Shown: positions 1 to 5,523 of the stretch, in pieces
Layout of the letters: each line of letters starts with the position of its first letter
Position numbering within the stretch: position 1 is the first letter of the stretch
The notes under the pieces: model-generated
What the model saw: the letters and a program-made list of their open reading frames with translations, nothing else
Told to the model about the DNA's origin: nothing
Database searches by the model: none
Assembly: GCA_005879775.1 (NCBI GenBank)
Contig: VBJX01000021.1
Span: 1 to 9,359, forward strand
DNA: 9,359 bases
Direction of reading: 5' to 3'
Origin: Chloroflexota bacterium
Lineage (GTDB): Bacteria > Chloroflexota > Limnocylindria > QHBO01
Position numbers and translations under genes: made by a program

Positions 1-258
1 CGGCACGATGACGACCACCGCCTCGGCCCCTCTCACCCCCTCGGTGTCATCTGTGGTTGCGCGCAGCCGGCCGTCGTTCACCAGCTCCGGGACGCGCTCG
101 ATCAGCGCCGGCTCGTCGTCATGCGGGGAGCGTCCGGCATTGATCGCCTCAACGATGGCGGACGACACGTCGCAGCCGATGACCTCATGTCCGCGGCTGG
201 CGTACTGCACCGCCAGGGGCAGGCCGATATGGCCGAGCCCGACGACCGCGATCCTCAC
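1..258 (-). CDS. Nucleotide-sugar 6-dehydrogenase (WbpA/WecC/Ugd type), N-terminal part, cut by window edge
   Basis: The visible 86 residues begin (GTG) RIAVVGLGHIGLPLAVQYASRGHEV in consecutive parts: a hydrophobic strand, the dinucleotide loop G-L-G-H-I-G at residues 7-12, then a helix and the D29 region, as in the NAD-binding half of UDP-glucose/UDP-HexNAc 6-dehydrogenases. The segment INAGRSPHDDEP (about 40-51) fits the family's substrate-side loop. The catalytic Cys and the central and C-terminal domains lie before position 1. Members oxidise the C6 hydroxyl of a UDP-sugar to a carboxylate in two NAD-dependent steps. Its GTG start overlaps the TGA of the upstream oxidoreductase gene (GTGA), and I see no Shine-Dalgarno site, so translational coupling is likely. 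Context argues for UDP-GlcNAc(3NAc) or UDP-ManNAc as substrate rather than UDP-glucose, but the fragment alone cannot decide this. Confidence 0.85.
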   Translation of the reverse strand, partial: MRIAVVGLGHIGLPLAVQYASRGHEVIGCDVSSAIVEAINAGRSPHDDEPALIERVPELVNDGRLRATTDDTEGVRGAEAVVVIVP

Positions 259-1265
259 GCCAGGACCGCGGCGAGTGCGGGTCCGGCGATGGCGCTTCCG
301 CTGTTGGCCGAGTCGACGAGGGCGCGCGCCAGCAGGAGCGCCACCATCGCCTCGTGCGGATCGACTGGAGCCGGACCGCCATCGCGGACCGCCCGCGCAA
401 ACTCCTCGAGCTCCACGACCAGCGGCTCCCTCCGCTCGACGGCGATCGGCTCGCGATCGCCTTCGGCCACCGTGGCATCGGCCGGGTTGGCCCAGCGGAC
501 CAGGTCCTGGGCGAGGTAGTCGGCCGTGAACATGCCGCGCTCACCGGTGACCGTGAGCGTCCGCTGCTTGGTCGGCGTCAGCCAGTTGATGTCGAGCACG
601 CCCACGGCGCCATTGGCGAACCTGAGGAGCCCCGCGAACAGGTCCTCGTGGTCGGTGTGGATGCGCCGCTCCGTCTCCCCGTAGACGCGCACCGGGTCGG
701 AGCCGATGAGGTAGCGCATCACGTCCAGGTCGTGCGGCGCTAGGTCGAGGACCACGCCCACGTCGCGAATGCGCGCGGGAAAGGGACCGAGCCGGGTGGC
801 GCGGATCTCGAAGATGCGTCCCAGCTCCCCGGCCGCCAGCCGGCGACGGAGCTCGCGGATGGCCGGATTGAAGCGCTCGATGTGCCCCACGCTGAGGATC
901 CGTCCAGCGTCGGTGGCCGCGGCCATCATCGCCTCGGCCTCCTCGCGGCTGGCGGCGATCGGCTTCTCGACGAGAACGTGGGCGCCGCTCCCCAGGGCAG
1001 CCAGGGTGGCGGGCAGGTGCATCGAGGTCGGCACCGCGACGCTCACCAGGTCGAGCGACTCCTCGGCCAGCATGGCGCCCGCGTCGGCGTAGGCCCGCAC
1101 GCGGCGTCCGTCGCTCGCGCGGCGCAGCGCCTCGGGGTCCGGGTCGGCAATGGCCACCAGCTCGACGCCGTCGACCGCCTCGTCCCAGACGCGGACGTGG
1201 TTGCGGCCCATCGAGCCGAGGCCGATCACCGCCGCACGCAGTGGCCGGGTGGTCCCCTCGCTCAC
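255..1265 (-). CDS. Gfo/Idh/MocA oxidoreductase, probable UDP-HexNAc(A) 3-dehydrogenase (MMP0352/WbpB role)
   Basis: A 336-residue NAD(P)-dependent oxidoreductase. Visible motifs are the Rossmann loop GLGSMG at residues 15-20, an acidic residue after the second strand (AIADPD, 38-43), the family signature EKP at 100-102 with Lys101, GHIERFNP at 127-134, and the catalytic-type segment DLAPHDLD at 174-181. The overall pattern (VLVEKPIA, GHIERFNPA, RDVGVVLDLAPHD, NWLTP) resembles proteins annotated as UDP-N-acetylglucosamine 3-dehydrogenase, the Methanococcus MMP0352 type, more than Pseudomonas WbpB. That comparison is from memory. The expected reaction is oxidation of C3 to a 3-keto sugar that the neighbouring aminotransferase then aminates. 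The GTG start shares four bases (GTGA) with the aminotransferase stop, and the gene ends in another GTGA overlap. The family is broad, so the substrate is assigned by context. Confidence 0.85.
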   Translation of the reverse strand: MSEGTTRPLRAAVIGLGSMGRNHVRVWDEAVDGVELVAIADPDPEALRRASDGRRVRAYADAGAMLAEESLDLVSVAVPTSMHLPATLAALGSGAHVLVEKPIAASREEAEAMMAAATDAGRILSVGHIERFNPAIRELRRRLAAGELGRIFEIRATRLGPFPARIRDVGVVLDLAPHDLDVMRYLIGSDPVRVYGETERRIHTDHEDLFAGLLRFANGAVGVLDINWLTPTKQRTLTVTGERGMFTADYLAQDLVRWANPADATVAEGDREPIAVERREPLVVELEEFARAVRDGGPAPVDPHEAMVALLLARALVDSANSGSAIAGPALAAVLA

Positions 1266-2365
1266 GCCGGCACCGCAGCCTCGATCGGGCCGAGCTCATC
1301 GGCCACCGCGTTGACCGCCTCGATGACGGTCGCCACCTCGTCGTCGCTGAGCGAGGGATGAACCGGAATCGAGACCACCTGCTCCGTGAGGAGCTCCGTC
1401 ACGGGGAGGTGGAGCCCCTCGTAGCCGAGACCGCGCAGCGCCTCCTGGCGGTGGGCCGGAATCGGGTAGTAGATGCCGGTCCCGACATCGCGCTCGCGAA
1501 GCCGCTCGGCGAACTCGTCGCGGCGGACGACGCGAATCGTGTACTGGTGATAGACGTGGACGGCGCCGGGTCGGACGGTCGGGGTGATGACTCCCCGCAG
1601 CTCGGCGTCGTAGCGGCGCGCGATCTCCATCCGTCGCGCGTTGTTCGCCGGCAGCTTGGCGAGCTGGGCGAGCCCGATGGCGGCGTGAACATCGGTCATC
1701 CGGAAGTTGTAGCCGAGCAGGTCGTGCTGGTAGCGGACCCGCATCCCGTGTTCGCGCAGGAGGCGAGCCTGCTCGGCCAGCTCGGGATCGGCGGTGGTGA
1801 CCATGCCGCCTTCGGCGCTGGTCATGTTCTTGGTGGGGTAGAACGAGAAGCAGCCCGCCCCCCAGGTACCGCTGCGACGACCGCCCACCTCCGCGCCGTG
1901 GCTCTGGGCAGCATCCTCGATGAGCGCCAGCCCGTGCCGATCGGCGATGGCGCCGATCGCCTGCATGTCCGCCGGCTGTCCGTAGAGGCTGACCGGCAGG
2001 ATCGCCCTGGTGCGCTCGGTGATCGCGGCCTCGAGGAGACCCGGGTCCATGGTGAAGGTGGGCTCCTCGACGTCCACGAAGACCGGGCGGGCACCGGAGA
2101 AGAGGATCGTGCTGGCGCTGGCGATGAAGGTGAATGAGACGGTCAGCACCTCGTCGCCGGGACCGATGCCGCTGGCGAGGAGGGCCAGGTGCAGCGCCGT
2201 GGTGCCGGAGCTGGTGGCCACCGCGTGCGGCACGCCGATGAACGCCGCGAAGCGCTCCTCGAGAGCGCGCACCTTGGCCCCCTGGGCCAGCGATCCGGAG
2301 CTGAGCACCTCCCAGACGAGCTCCTTCTCCTCGTCTCCCATCTGGGGCCGCGCGATGGGGATCAC
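1262..2365 (-). CDS. wbpE: DegT/DnrJ/EryC1/StrS PLP aminotransferase, probable UDP-3-keto-sugar 3-aminotransferase (WbpE-like)
   Basis: A 367-residue fold-type I aminotransferase, the usual length for sugar aminotransferases (about 360-390). It begins (GTG)IPIARPQMG, a standard N-terminus for this family. PLP residues are visible: SSGTTALH at 52-59 for phosphate binding, EDAAQSHGA at 150-158 (Asp151 against the pyridine nitrogen, Gln154), and the Schiff-base Lys179 in SFYPTKNMT. The partner-subunit region GYNFRMTD (218-225) is also present. The longer open frame up to 2635 is not coding; it overlaps the epimerase, and the GTG at 2365 forms a GTGA overlap with the epimerase stop. The role would be glutamate-dependent transamination of a 3-keto UDP-sugar to the 3-amino sugar, between the 3-dehydrogenase and the N-acetyltransferase. 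The family is certain; substrate position and gene symbol come from the operon. Confidence 0.9.
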   Translation of the reverse strand: MIPIARPQMGDEEKELVWEVLSSGSLAQGAKVRALEERFAAFIGVPHAVATSSGTTALHLALLASGIGPGDEVLTVSFTFIASASTILFSGARPVFVDVEEPTFTMDPGLLEAAITERTRAILPVSLYGQPADMQAIGAIADRHGLALIEDAAQSHGAEVGGRRSGTWGAGCFSFYPTKNMTSAEGGMVTTADPELAEQARLLREHGMRVRYQHDLLGYNFRMTDVHAAIGLAQLAKLPANNARRMEIARRYDAELRGVITPTVRPGAVHVYHQYTIRVVRRDEFAERLRERDVGTGIYYPIPAHRQEALRGLGYEGLHLPVTELLTEQVVSIPVHPSLSDDEVATVIEAVNAVADELGPIEAAVPA

Positions 2366-3507
2366 CTGGCCGCCGCCTGCGGGGCATCTACCACCTGGGC
2401 ACTGGCCGCTTTGACCGACTCGGTTGGGACGCCGCCCTGGTGCCGTTCCAGCGCCGCCACGGTCTGCTCGGCGGCGTGCCCATCGCCGAAGAGGGCAGGG
2501 TGGGGCCGGGAGCGATCCATGAAGCTCCGATCGTCGAGCGCGGTGCGAACGCCGGAGTCGTCGTCGCCGATCACCCTGTTCCAGCCGGCCGCCACCGTCT
2601 CGACCCATTCGGTCTCGGTGCGCAGGGTGAGGCACGGAATGCCGGCCAGGTACGCCTCCTTCTGCACGCCTCCCGAATCGGTGGCGATCGCCGCCGCATT
2701 GAGCTCCAGGGCGACCATCTCAAGGTAGCCGACCGGATCGATGGTCAGCACGTTCGGCGGCAGGCGGGTCGCCGCCGCCCCCAGCGTGCGACGCGTTCGG
2801 GGGTGGAGCGGGAAGATGACCGGCATCTCCAGCCGCACGGCCTGCATCCAGCGCGCGAGGCGCTCGGGGTCGTCGACGTTCTCGGCACGATGCATCGTCA
2901 GGAGCAGGTAGCCGGGATGCGCCCGGGCCGCCGGCGGCAGGTGATCCGCGGCTTGCGGAACCGCCCAGTCGAAGGCGTCGACCATGACGTCCCCGACCAG
3001 CTCGGCGCGGCCGGCGAGCCCCTCGTGCTCCAGGTTCTGCATGGCGCTCGGAGTGGGAGCCAGCAGCAGGTCAGCCAGGTGGTCGGCGACGACCCGGTTC
3101 CGCTCCTCGGGCATCGCCCGGTTGAACGAGCGCAGCCCGGCCTCGACGTGCGCCAGCCACGGGCGCCGGCCGCCGGCGTGGGCCGCCTTGCTGGCCACGA
3201 CAGCCGCGGCGAGCGTCGAATTGGTGTCGCCGTACACGAGCACCCCATCCGGCCGCTCTGCTTCGACGACCGGTTCGAGGCGCAGGATCATCTCCGCGGT
3301 CTGGGCGCCGTGCGGGCCGCTGCCCACCTCGAGGTTGACGTCGGGCTCGGGGATCTCCAGATCACGGAAGAAGGCGGCGCTCATCGCGTCGTCGTAGTGC
3401 TGGCCGGTGTGCACCAGCACTTCCGTGTGGGTCGCAAGCAGCACGCGGCGGACGGGTGCGGCCTTGATGAACTGCGGTCGGGCGCCGACCACGGTCAGGA
3501 CCTTCAC
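2362..3507 (-). CDS. wecB: UDP-N-acetylglucosamine 2-epimerase, non-hydrolysing (WecB/WbpI family)
   Basis: A 381-residue protein of the UDP-GlcNAc 2-epimerase family, of normal length. It opens with KVLTVVGARPQFIK; the GARPQFIK motif is at 8-15. Further landmarks are TGQHYD at 34-39, GDTNST at 93-98, the HVEAGLRS motif at 120-127, PEERNR at 133-138, MHRAEN at 205-210, TDSGGVQKEA at 276-285 and the C-terminal TETEW at 297-301. These line the UDP-sugar site. Acidic residues often named as catalytic (Asp94, Glu122, Glu136) are present. It interconverts the gluco and manno configurations at C2. In this set the likely substrate is UDP-GlcNAc3NAcA (the WbpI reaction), though plain UDP-GlcNAc (WecB) cannot be excluded. 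The last 25 or so residues are Ala/Val-rich and look dispensable. The GTG start overlaps the acetyltransferase stop by GTGA and has no obvious Shine-Dalgarno site. Confidence 0.93.
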   Translation of the reverse strand: MKVLTVVGARPQFIKAAPVRRVLLATHTEVLVHTGQHYDDAMSAAFFRDLEIPEPDVNLEVGSGPHGAQTAEMILRLEPVVEAERPDGVLVYGDTNSTLAAAVVASKAAHAGGRRPWLAHVEAGLRSFNRAMPEERNRVVADHLADLLLAPTPSAMQNLEHEGLAGRAELVGDVMVDAFDWAVPQAADHLPPAARAHPGYLLLTMHRAENVDDPERLARWMQAVRLEMPVIFPLHPRTRRTLGAAATRLPPNVLTIDPVGYLEMVALELNAAAIATDSGGVQKEAYLAGIPCLTLRTETEWVETVAAGWNRVIGDDDSGVRTALDDRSFMDRSRPHPALFGDGHAAEQTVAALERHQGGVPTESVKAASAQVVDAPQAAAR

Positions 3508-4109
3508 GGCAGATCGGCTTCGCCAACGGGCGGGAAGTGCGAGCCACAGCGCGGGCAGTCGCCAGAGAACGAGCCCCCGTCCGGCAGGTCGCGCAGCGGC
3601 GCTCCGGAGGTGCAGACGCTGCCGACGCGACGCGCGGGGTTGCCGACCACGAGCTCGTAGTCGGCCACGTCACGGGTGACGACGCTCCCCGACCCGACCA
3701 GCGCCCAGCGCCCGATCGTCACCCCGGGCAGGATCGTGCTGTTGGCACCCAGCGAGGCGGCGTAGCGGACGAGGATGGGCGACACCTCCCAGTCGGCATC
3801 GGTCTTGGTCGTTCCATCGGCGTTGATGGCACGCGGGACCTTGTCATTGGTGAAGCACACGTGGGGCCCGATGAAGACCGCGTCCTCCACCGTGACGCCG
3901 TGATAGAGGCTGACGTTGTTCTGCACCTTCACCCGGTCGCCGATCGACACGCCGGCGTCGACATAGACGTTCTTGCCAATCACGCATTCGGCTCCGATCC
4001 GGGCTCCATCACGCACCTGGGCCTGGTTCCAGACGCTGGTGCCGAGCCCGATCGTGGCGGAGGGGGCCACGTCGGCGGTGGGGTGGATGCGCGCAGGACG
4101 GTCGTTCAT
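3504..4109 (-). CDS. wbpD: Left-handed beta-helix N-acetyltransferase for UDP-3-amino sugar (WbpD-like)
   Basis: A 201-residue trimeric LbH-type acyltransferase. Hexapeptide repeats run from about residue 8 to 150 (IHPTADVAPSATIG, ARIGAECVIGKN, VSIGDRVKVQNN, VTVEDAVFIGPH, then ANSTILPGVTIGRWALVGSGSV). The loop FTNDKVPRA (86-94) is typical of WbpD/WlbB-like 3-N-acetyltransferases, and NPARRVG (157-163) closes the helix. It should transfer acetyl from acetyl-CoA to the 3-amino group made by the aminotransferase. The tail holds Cys166, Cys185 and Cys188 (the last two in CPRCG), resembling a zinc ribbon, but the expected fourth Cys is Ser168 (CTSG instead of CxCG). The ATG at 4109 is chosen because AAGGAG sits 5 bases upstream; the open frame continuing to 4571 is only a shadow of rdgB. 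This is the first gene of the sugar block and the only one with a clear ribosome binding site. Confidence 0.9.
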   Translation of the reverse strand: MNDRPARIHPTADVAPSATIGLGTSVWNQAQVRDGARIGAECVIGKNVYVDAGVSIGDRVKVQNNVSLYHGVTVEDAVFIGPHVCFTNDKVPRAINADGTTKTDADWEVSPILVRYAASLGANSTILPGVTIGRWALVGSGSVVTRDVADYELVVGNPARRVGSVCTSGAPLRDLPDGGSFSGDCPRCGSHFPPVGEADLP

Positions 4110-4114
4110 GCGTG

Positions 4115-4120
4115 CTCCTT
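4115..4120 (-). promoter_or_regulatory. Shine-Dalgarno site AAGGAG of the acetyltransferase gene
   Basis: On the minus strand, AAGGAG is followed by five bases and then the ATG at 4109, an ideal spacing. It fixes the start of the acetyltransferase. It also contrasts with the four downstream genes, which start in GTGA overlaps with no clear site, so ribosome loading for the whole sugar block probably happens here. Confidence 0.8.
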
Positions 4121-4128
4121 GGGTCGTT

Positions 4129-4737
4129 TCATTGTAGGACCTGCCGGAGACGGGGCAGGGCGGCAGCCACCGCCTTCCCCCGGTGCGAGAGGCGGTCCTT
4201 GTCGCCATCGGCCAGCTCCGCAGTGGTCTGGCCACTGCGAAGCAGGAAGATCGGGTCGTAGCCGAATCCACCCTCGCCTCGACGCTCGCGCGCCACGCTC
4301 CCCTCCAGCACGCCACTGAAGAGCTCCACGCGAGGCGAGCGCGGCGTCCCGTCAGGGCCGGTTCCCGGGATGGCGAGCGCCAGCCAGCAGACCATGCGCG
4401 CCCGACGATCATCCACCCCCCGGAGCTGATCGAGCAGGTAGCCGACAGGATCGGTGACCCGCGGTCCGCCGAAGCGGCCGGTCCGGACGCCCGGACCCCA
4501 GTCGAGCGACGCCACCTCCAGCCCCGAGTCATCGGCCAGCGCCGCCATCCCCGAGGCGCGGCAGAAGGCAACCGCCTTGTCGGACGCGTTCTGGGCGTAG
4601 ACGTGATGCGGCTCAGCCACCTCCAGGTCGAGCCCGAGCTCCTGCGGGGTCATGACGCGACCGGGGAGCTCCTGCAGCAGCCTCTTGAACTCCCGCTGCT
4701 TGCCGGGGTTGGTGGTCGCCAGCAGCAGATCGCTCAC
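4129..4737 (-). CDS. rdgB: Non-canonical purine NTP pyrophosphatase (dITP/XTP, RdgB/HAM1)
   Basis: A 202-residue protein, normal length for RdgB/HAM1/ITPA. Signatures are LLLATTNPGKQREF at the N-terminus with the TxNxxK phosphate-binding motif (T8/N10/K13), YAQNASDKA at 47-55, ADDSGLEV at 68-75 with the metal-binding/catalytic Asp pair, GEGGFGYDPIF at 154-164 and SHRGKA at 184-189. It hydrolyses ITP, dITP and XTP to monophosphates plus pyrophosphate and so keeps deaminated purines out of DNA and RNA. The GTG start overlaps the rph stop as GTGA. A GGAGG lies only one base before the GTG, too close for normal use, so coupling to rph is more likely. The gene ends 19 bases before the acetyltransferase start. 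An rph-rdgB pair is common across GC-rich Gram-positive bacteria and their relatives. Confidence 0.95.
   Translation of the reverse strand: MSDLLLATTNPGKQREFKRLLQELPGRVMTPQELGLDLEVAEPHHVYAQNASDKAVAFCRASGMAALADDSGLEVASLDWGPGVRTGRFGGPRVTDPVGYLLDQLRGVDDRRARMVCWLALAIPGTGPDGTPRSPRVELFSGVLEGSVARERRGEGGFGYDPIFLLRSGQTTAELADGDKDRLSHRGKAVAAALPRLRQVLQ
4131..4136 (-). promoter_or_regulatory. Possible internal -10 box TACAAT before the sugar block
   Basis: On the minus strand the end of rdgB reads CCTACAATGA. TACAAT differs from TATAAT at one base and lies about 22 bases before the acetyltransferase ATG, so transcription could start a few bases before AAGGAG. I see no good -35 element; the hexamer at 17-base spacing is CCTGCC. 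AT-rich hexamers are rare in this sequence, which makes the box notable, but it is still only a candidate. Confidence 0.25.
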
Positions 4738-5468
4738 GCCTCCGGCGTGGCTTCGATCGCGGCTCGCTGGATCTCGAAGAGCTGGCGGATCCCAGCTGCG
4801 CCCAGCTCGAGCATCTGGTCCATCTGCTCACGCGAGAAGGAATGCTGCTCCCCGGTGCCCTGCACCTCGATCAGCCGATCGTCGGCCGTCATCGCGATAT
4901 TGAAGTCGACCTCGGCCGATGAGTCCTCGGCGTAGTTGAGGTCGAGCAGGAGCTGCCCACCGGAGATCCCGACGCTCACCGCGGCCACCTGGCCGCTGAG
5001 CAGGTGTGACATCCCATAGCGATTGAGCGCGCGGGCGAGTGCGACGTAGGCGCCGGTGATGCTGGCGGTGCGGGTGCCGCCATCGGCCTGGATCACGTCG
5101 CAGTCGAGCGTGATCGTTCGCTCGCCCAGGTGGGCGAGGTCGATGCAGGCACGCAGCGATCGTCCGATCAGGCGCTGGATCTCGTGGGTGCGCCCGCCGA
5201 TCCTGCCCAGGCTCGCCTCGCGCTGGCTGCGCTCGGTGCCGGCGCGCGGCAGCATGCTGTATTCGCCGGTCACCCAGCCGGCACCTTTGCCGCGCATCCA
5301 GCCGGGCACGCGGTCCTCGATGCTCGCGGCGCATACCACGCGCGTGTCGCCCACCCGGATCAGGACCGAGCCCTCGGCGAACTTCAGGTAGTCAGGCACG
5401 ATCTTCACCGGGCGCAGCTGGTTCGCGAGCCGCCCGTCAACGCTGCGAGCAGCGGCAATCGATGACAT
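4734..5468 (-). CDS. rph: Ribonuclease PH (tRNA nucleotidyltransferase)
   Basis: A 244-residue RNase PH, full length. The N-terminus (DGRLANQLRPVKI) carries the family's D-G-R..-N-LRP motif. It is followed by EGSVLIRVGDTRVVCAAS (split here at 33-50), RGKGAGWVTGEYSMLPRAG at about 79-97, and the strongly conserved SLGRIGGRTHEIQRLIGRSLR region at about 105-126, containing the phosphate-binding GRTHEIQRLIGR stretch. Then come TITLDCDVIQADGGTR and the VDFNIAMT strand. It trims tRNA 3' ends by phosphorolysis using inorganic phosphate. The ATG at 5468 gives the expected N-terminus. Upstream, TAGAAT lies only eight bases before the ATG, so the mRNA may be nearly leaderless. rph is probably the first gene of the transcript continuing through rdgB and perhaps the sugar genes. 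Confidence 0.96.
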   Translation of the reverse strand: MSSIAAARSVDGRLANQLRPVKIVPDYLKFAEGSVLIRVGDTRVVCAASIEDRVPGWMRGKGAGWVTGEYSMLPRAGTERSQREASLGRIGGRTHEIQRLIGRSLRACIDLAHLGERTITLDCDVIQADGGTRTASITGAYVALARALNRYGMSHLLSGQVAAVSVGISGGQLLLDLNYAEDSSAEVDFNIAMTADDRLIEVQGTGEQHSFSREQMDQMLELGAAGIRQLFEIQRAAIEATPEA

Positions 5469-5476
5469 TGCGCCCG

Positions 5477-5482
5477 ATTCTA
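5477..5482 (-). promoter_or_regulatory. Candidate -10 box TAGAAT for rph, implying a leaderless transcript
   Basis: In the 55-base gap between the GH18 gene stop and rph, the minus strand has TAGAAT followed by eight bases and then ATG. If used as a -10 element, transcription would begin at or one base before the start codon. No Shine-Dalgarno site is visible before the ATG, which agrees with leaderless translation. No convincing -35 hexamer is present. Confidence 0.35.
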
Positions 5483-5523
5483 CGAGAGGTCGCTGGAGCC
5501 CGCCCGCCTGCGCAGCGGCTGGC

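Noticed and set aside
2366..2635. N-terminal extension of the aminotransferase up to 2635
   Set aside because: The extra 90 residues are Arg/Gly-rich, lie wholly over the epimerase, and precede the normal family N-terminus at the GTG of 2365.
1241..3660. Long plus-strand open frames opposite the aminotransferase and epimerase (1241-2137 and 2440-3660)
   Set aside because: Both mirror genes with unambiguous active-site motifs on the minus strand. Their own translations show no recognisable fold or start signal.
1..4109. Recently acquired genomic island
   Set aside because: By eye the base and codon use of the sugar genes match rph and rdgB, and no integrase, tRNA, IS or flanking repeat is present.
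4110..4571. N-terminal extension of the acetyltransferase up to 4571
   Set aside because: It overlaps rdgB and looks like a shadow. The ATG at 4109 has an ideal AAGGAG site and gives the family N-terminus.
5504..5518. Hairpin between the GH18 stop and rph as an intrinsic terminator
   Set aside because: Around the ctgcgcag palindrome the arms pair only with an unpaired base, and no run of U follows on the minus strand. Too weak to call.
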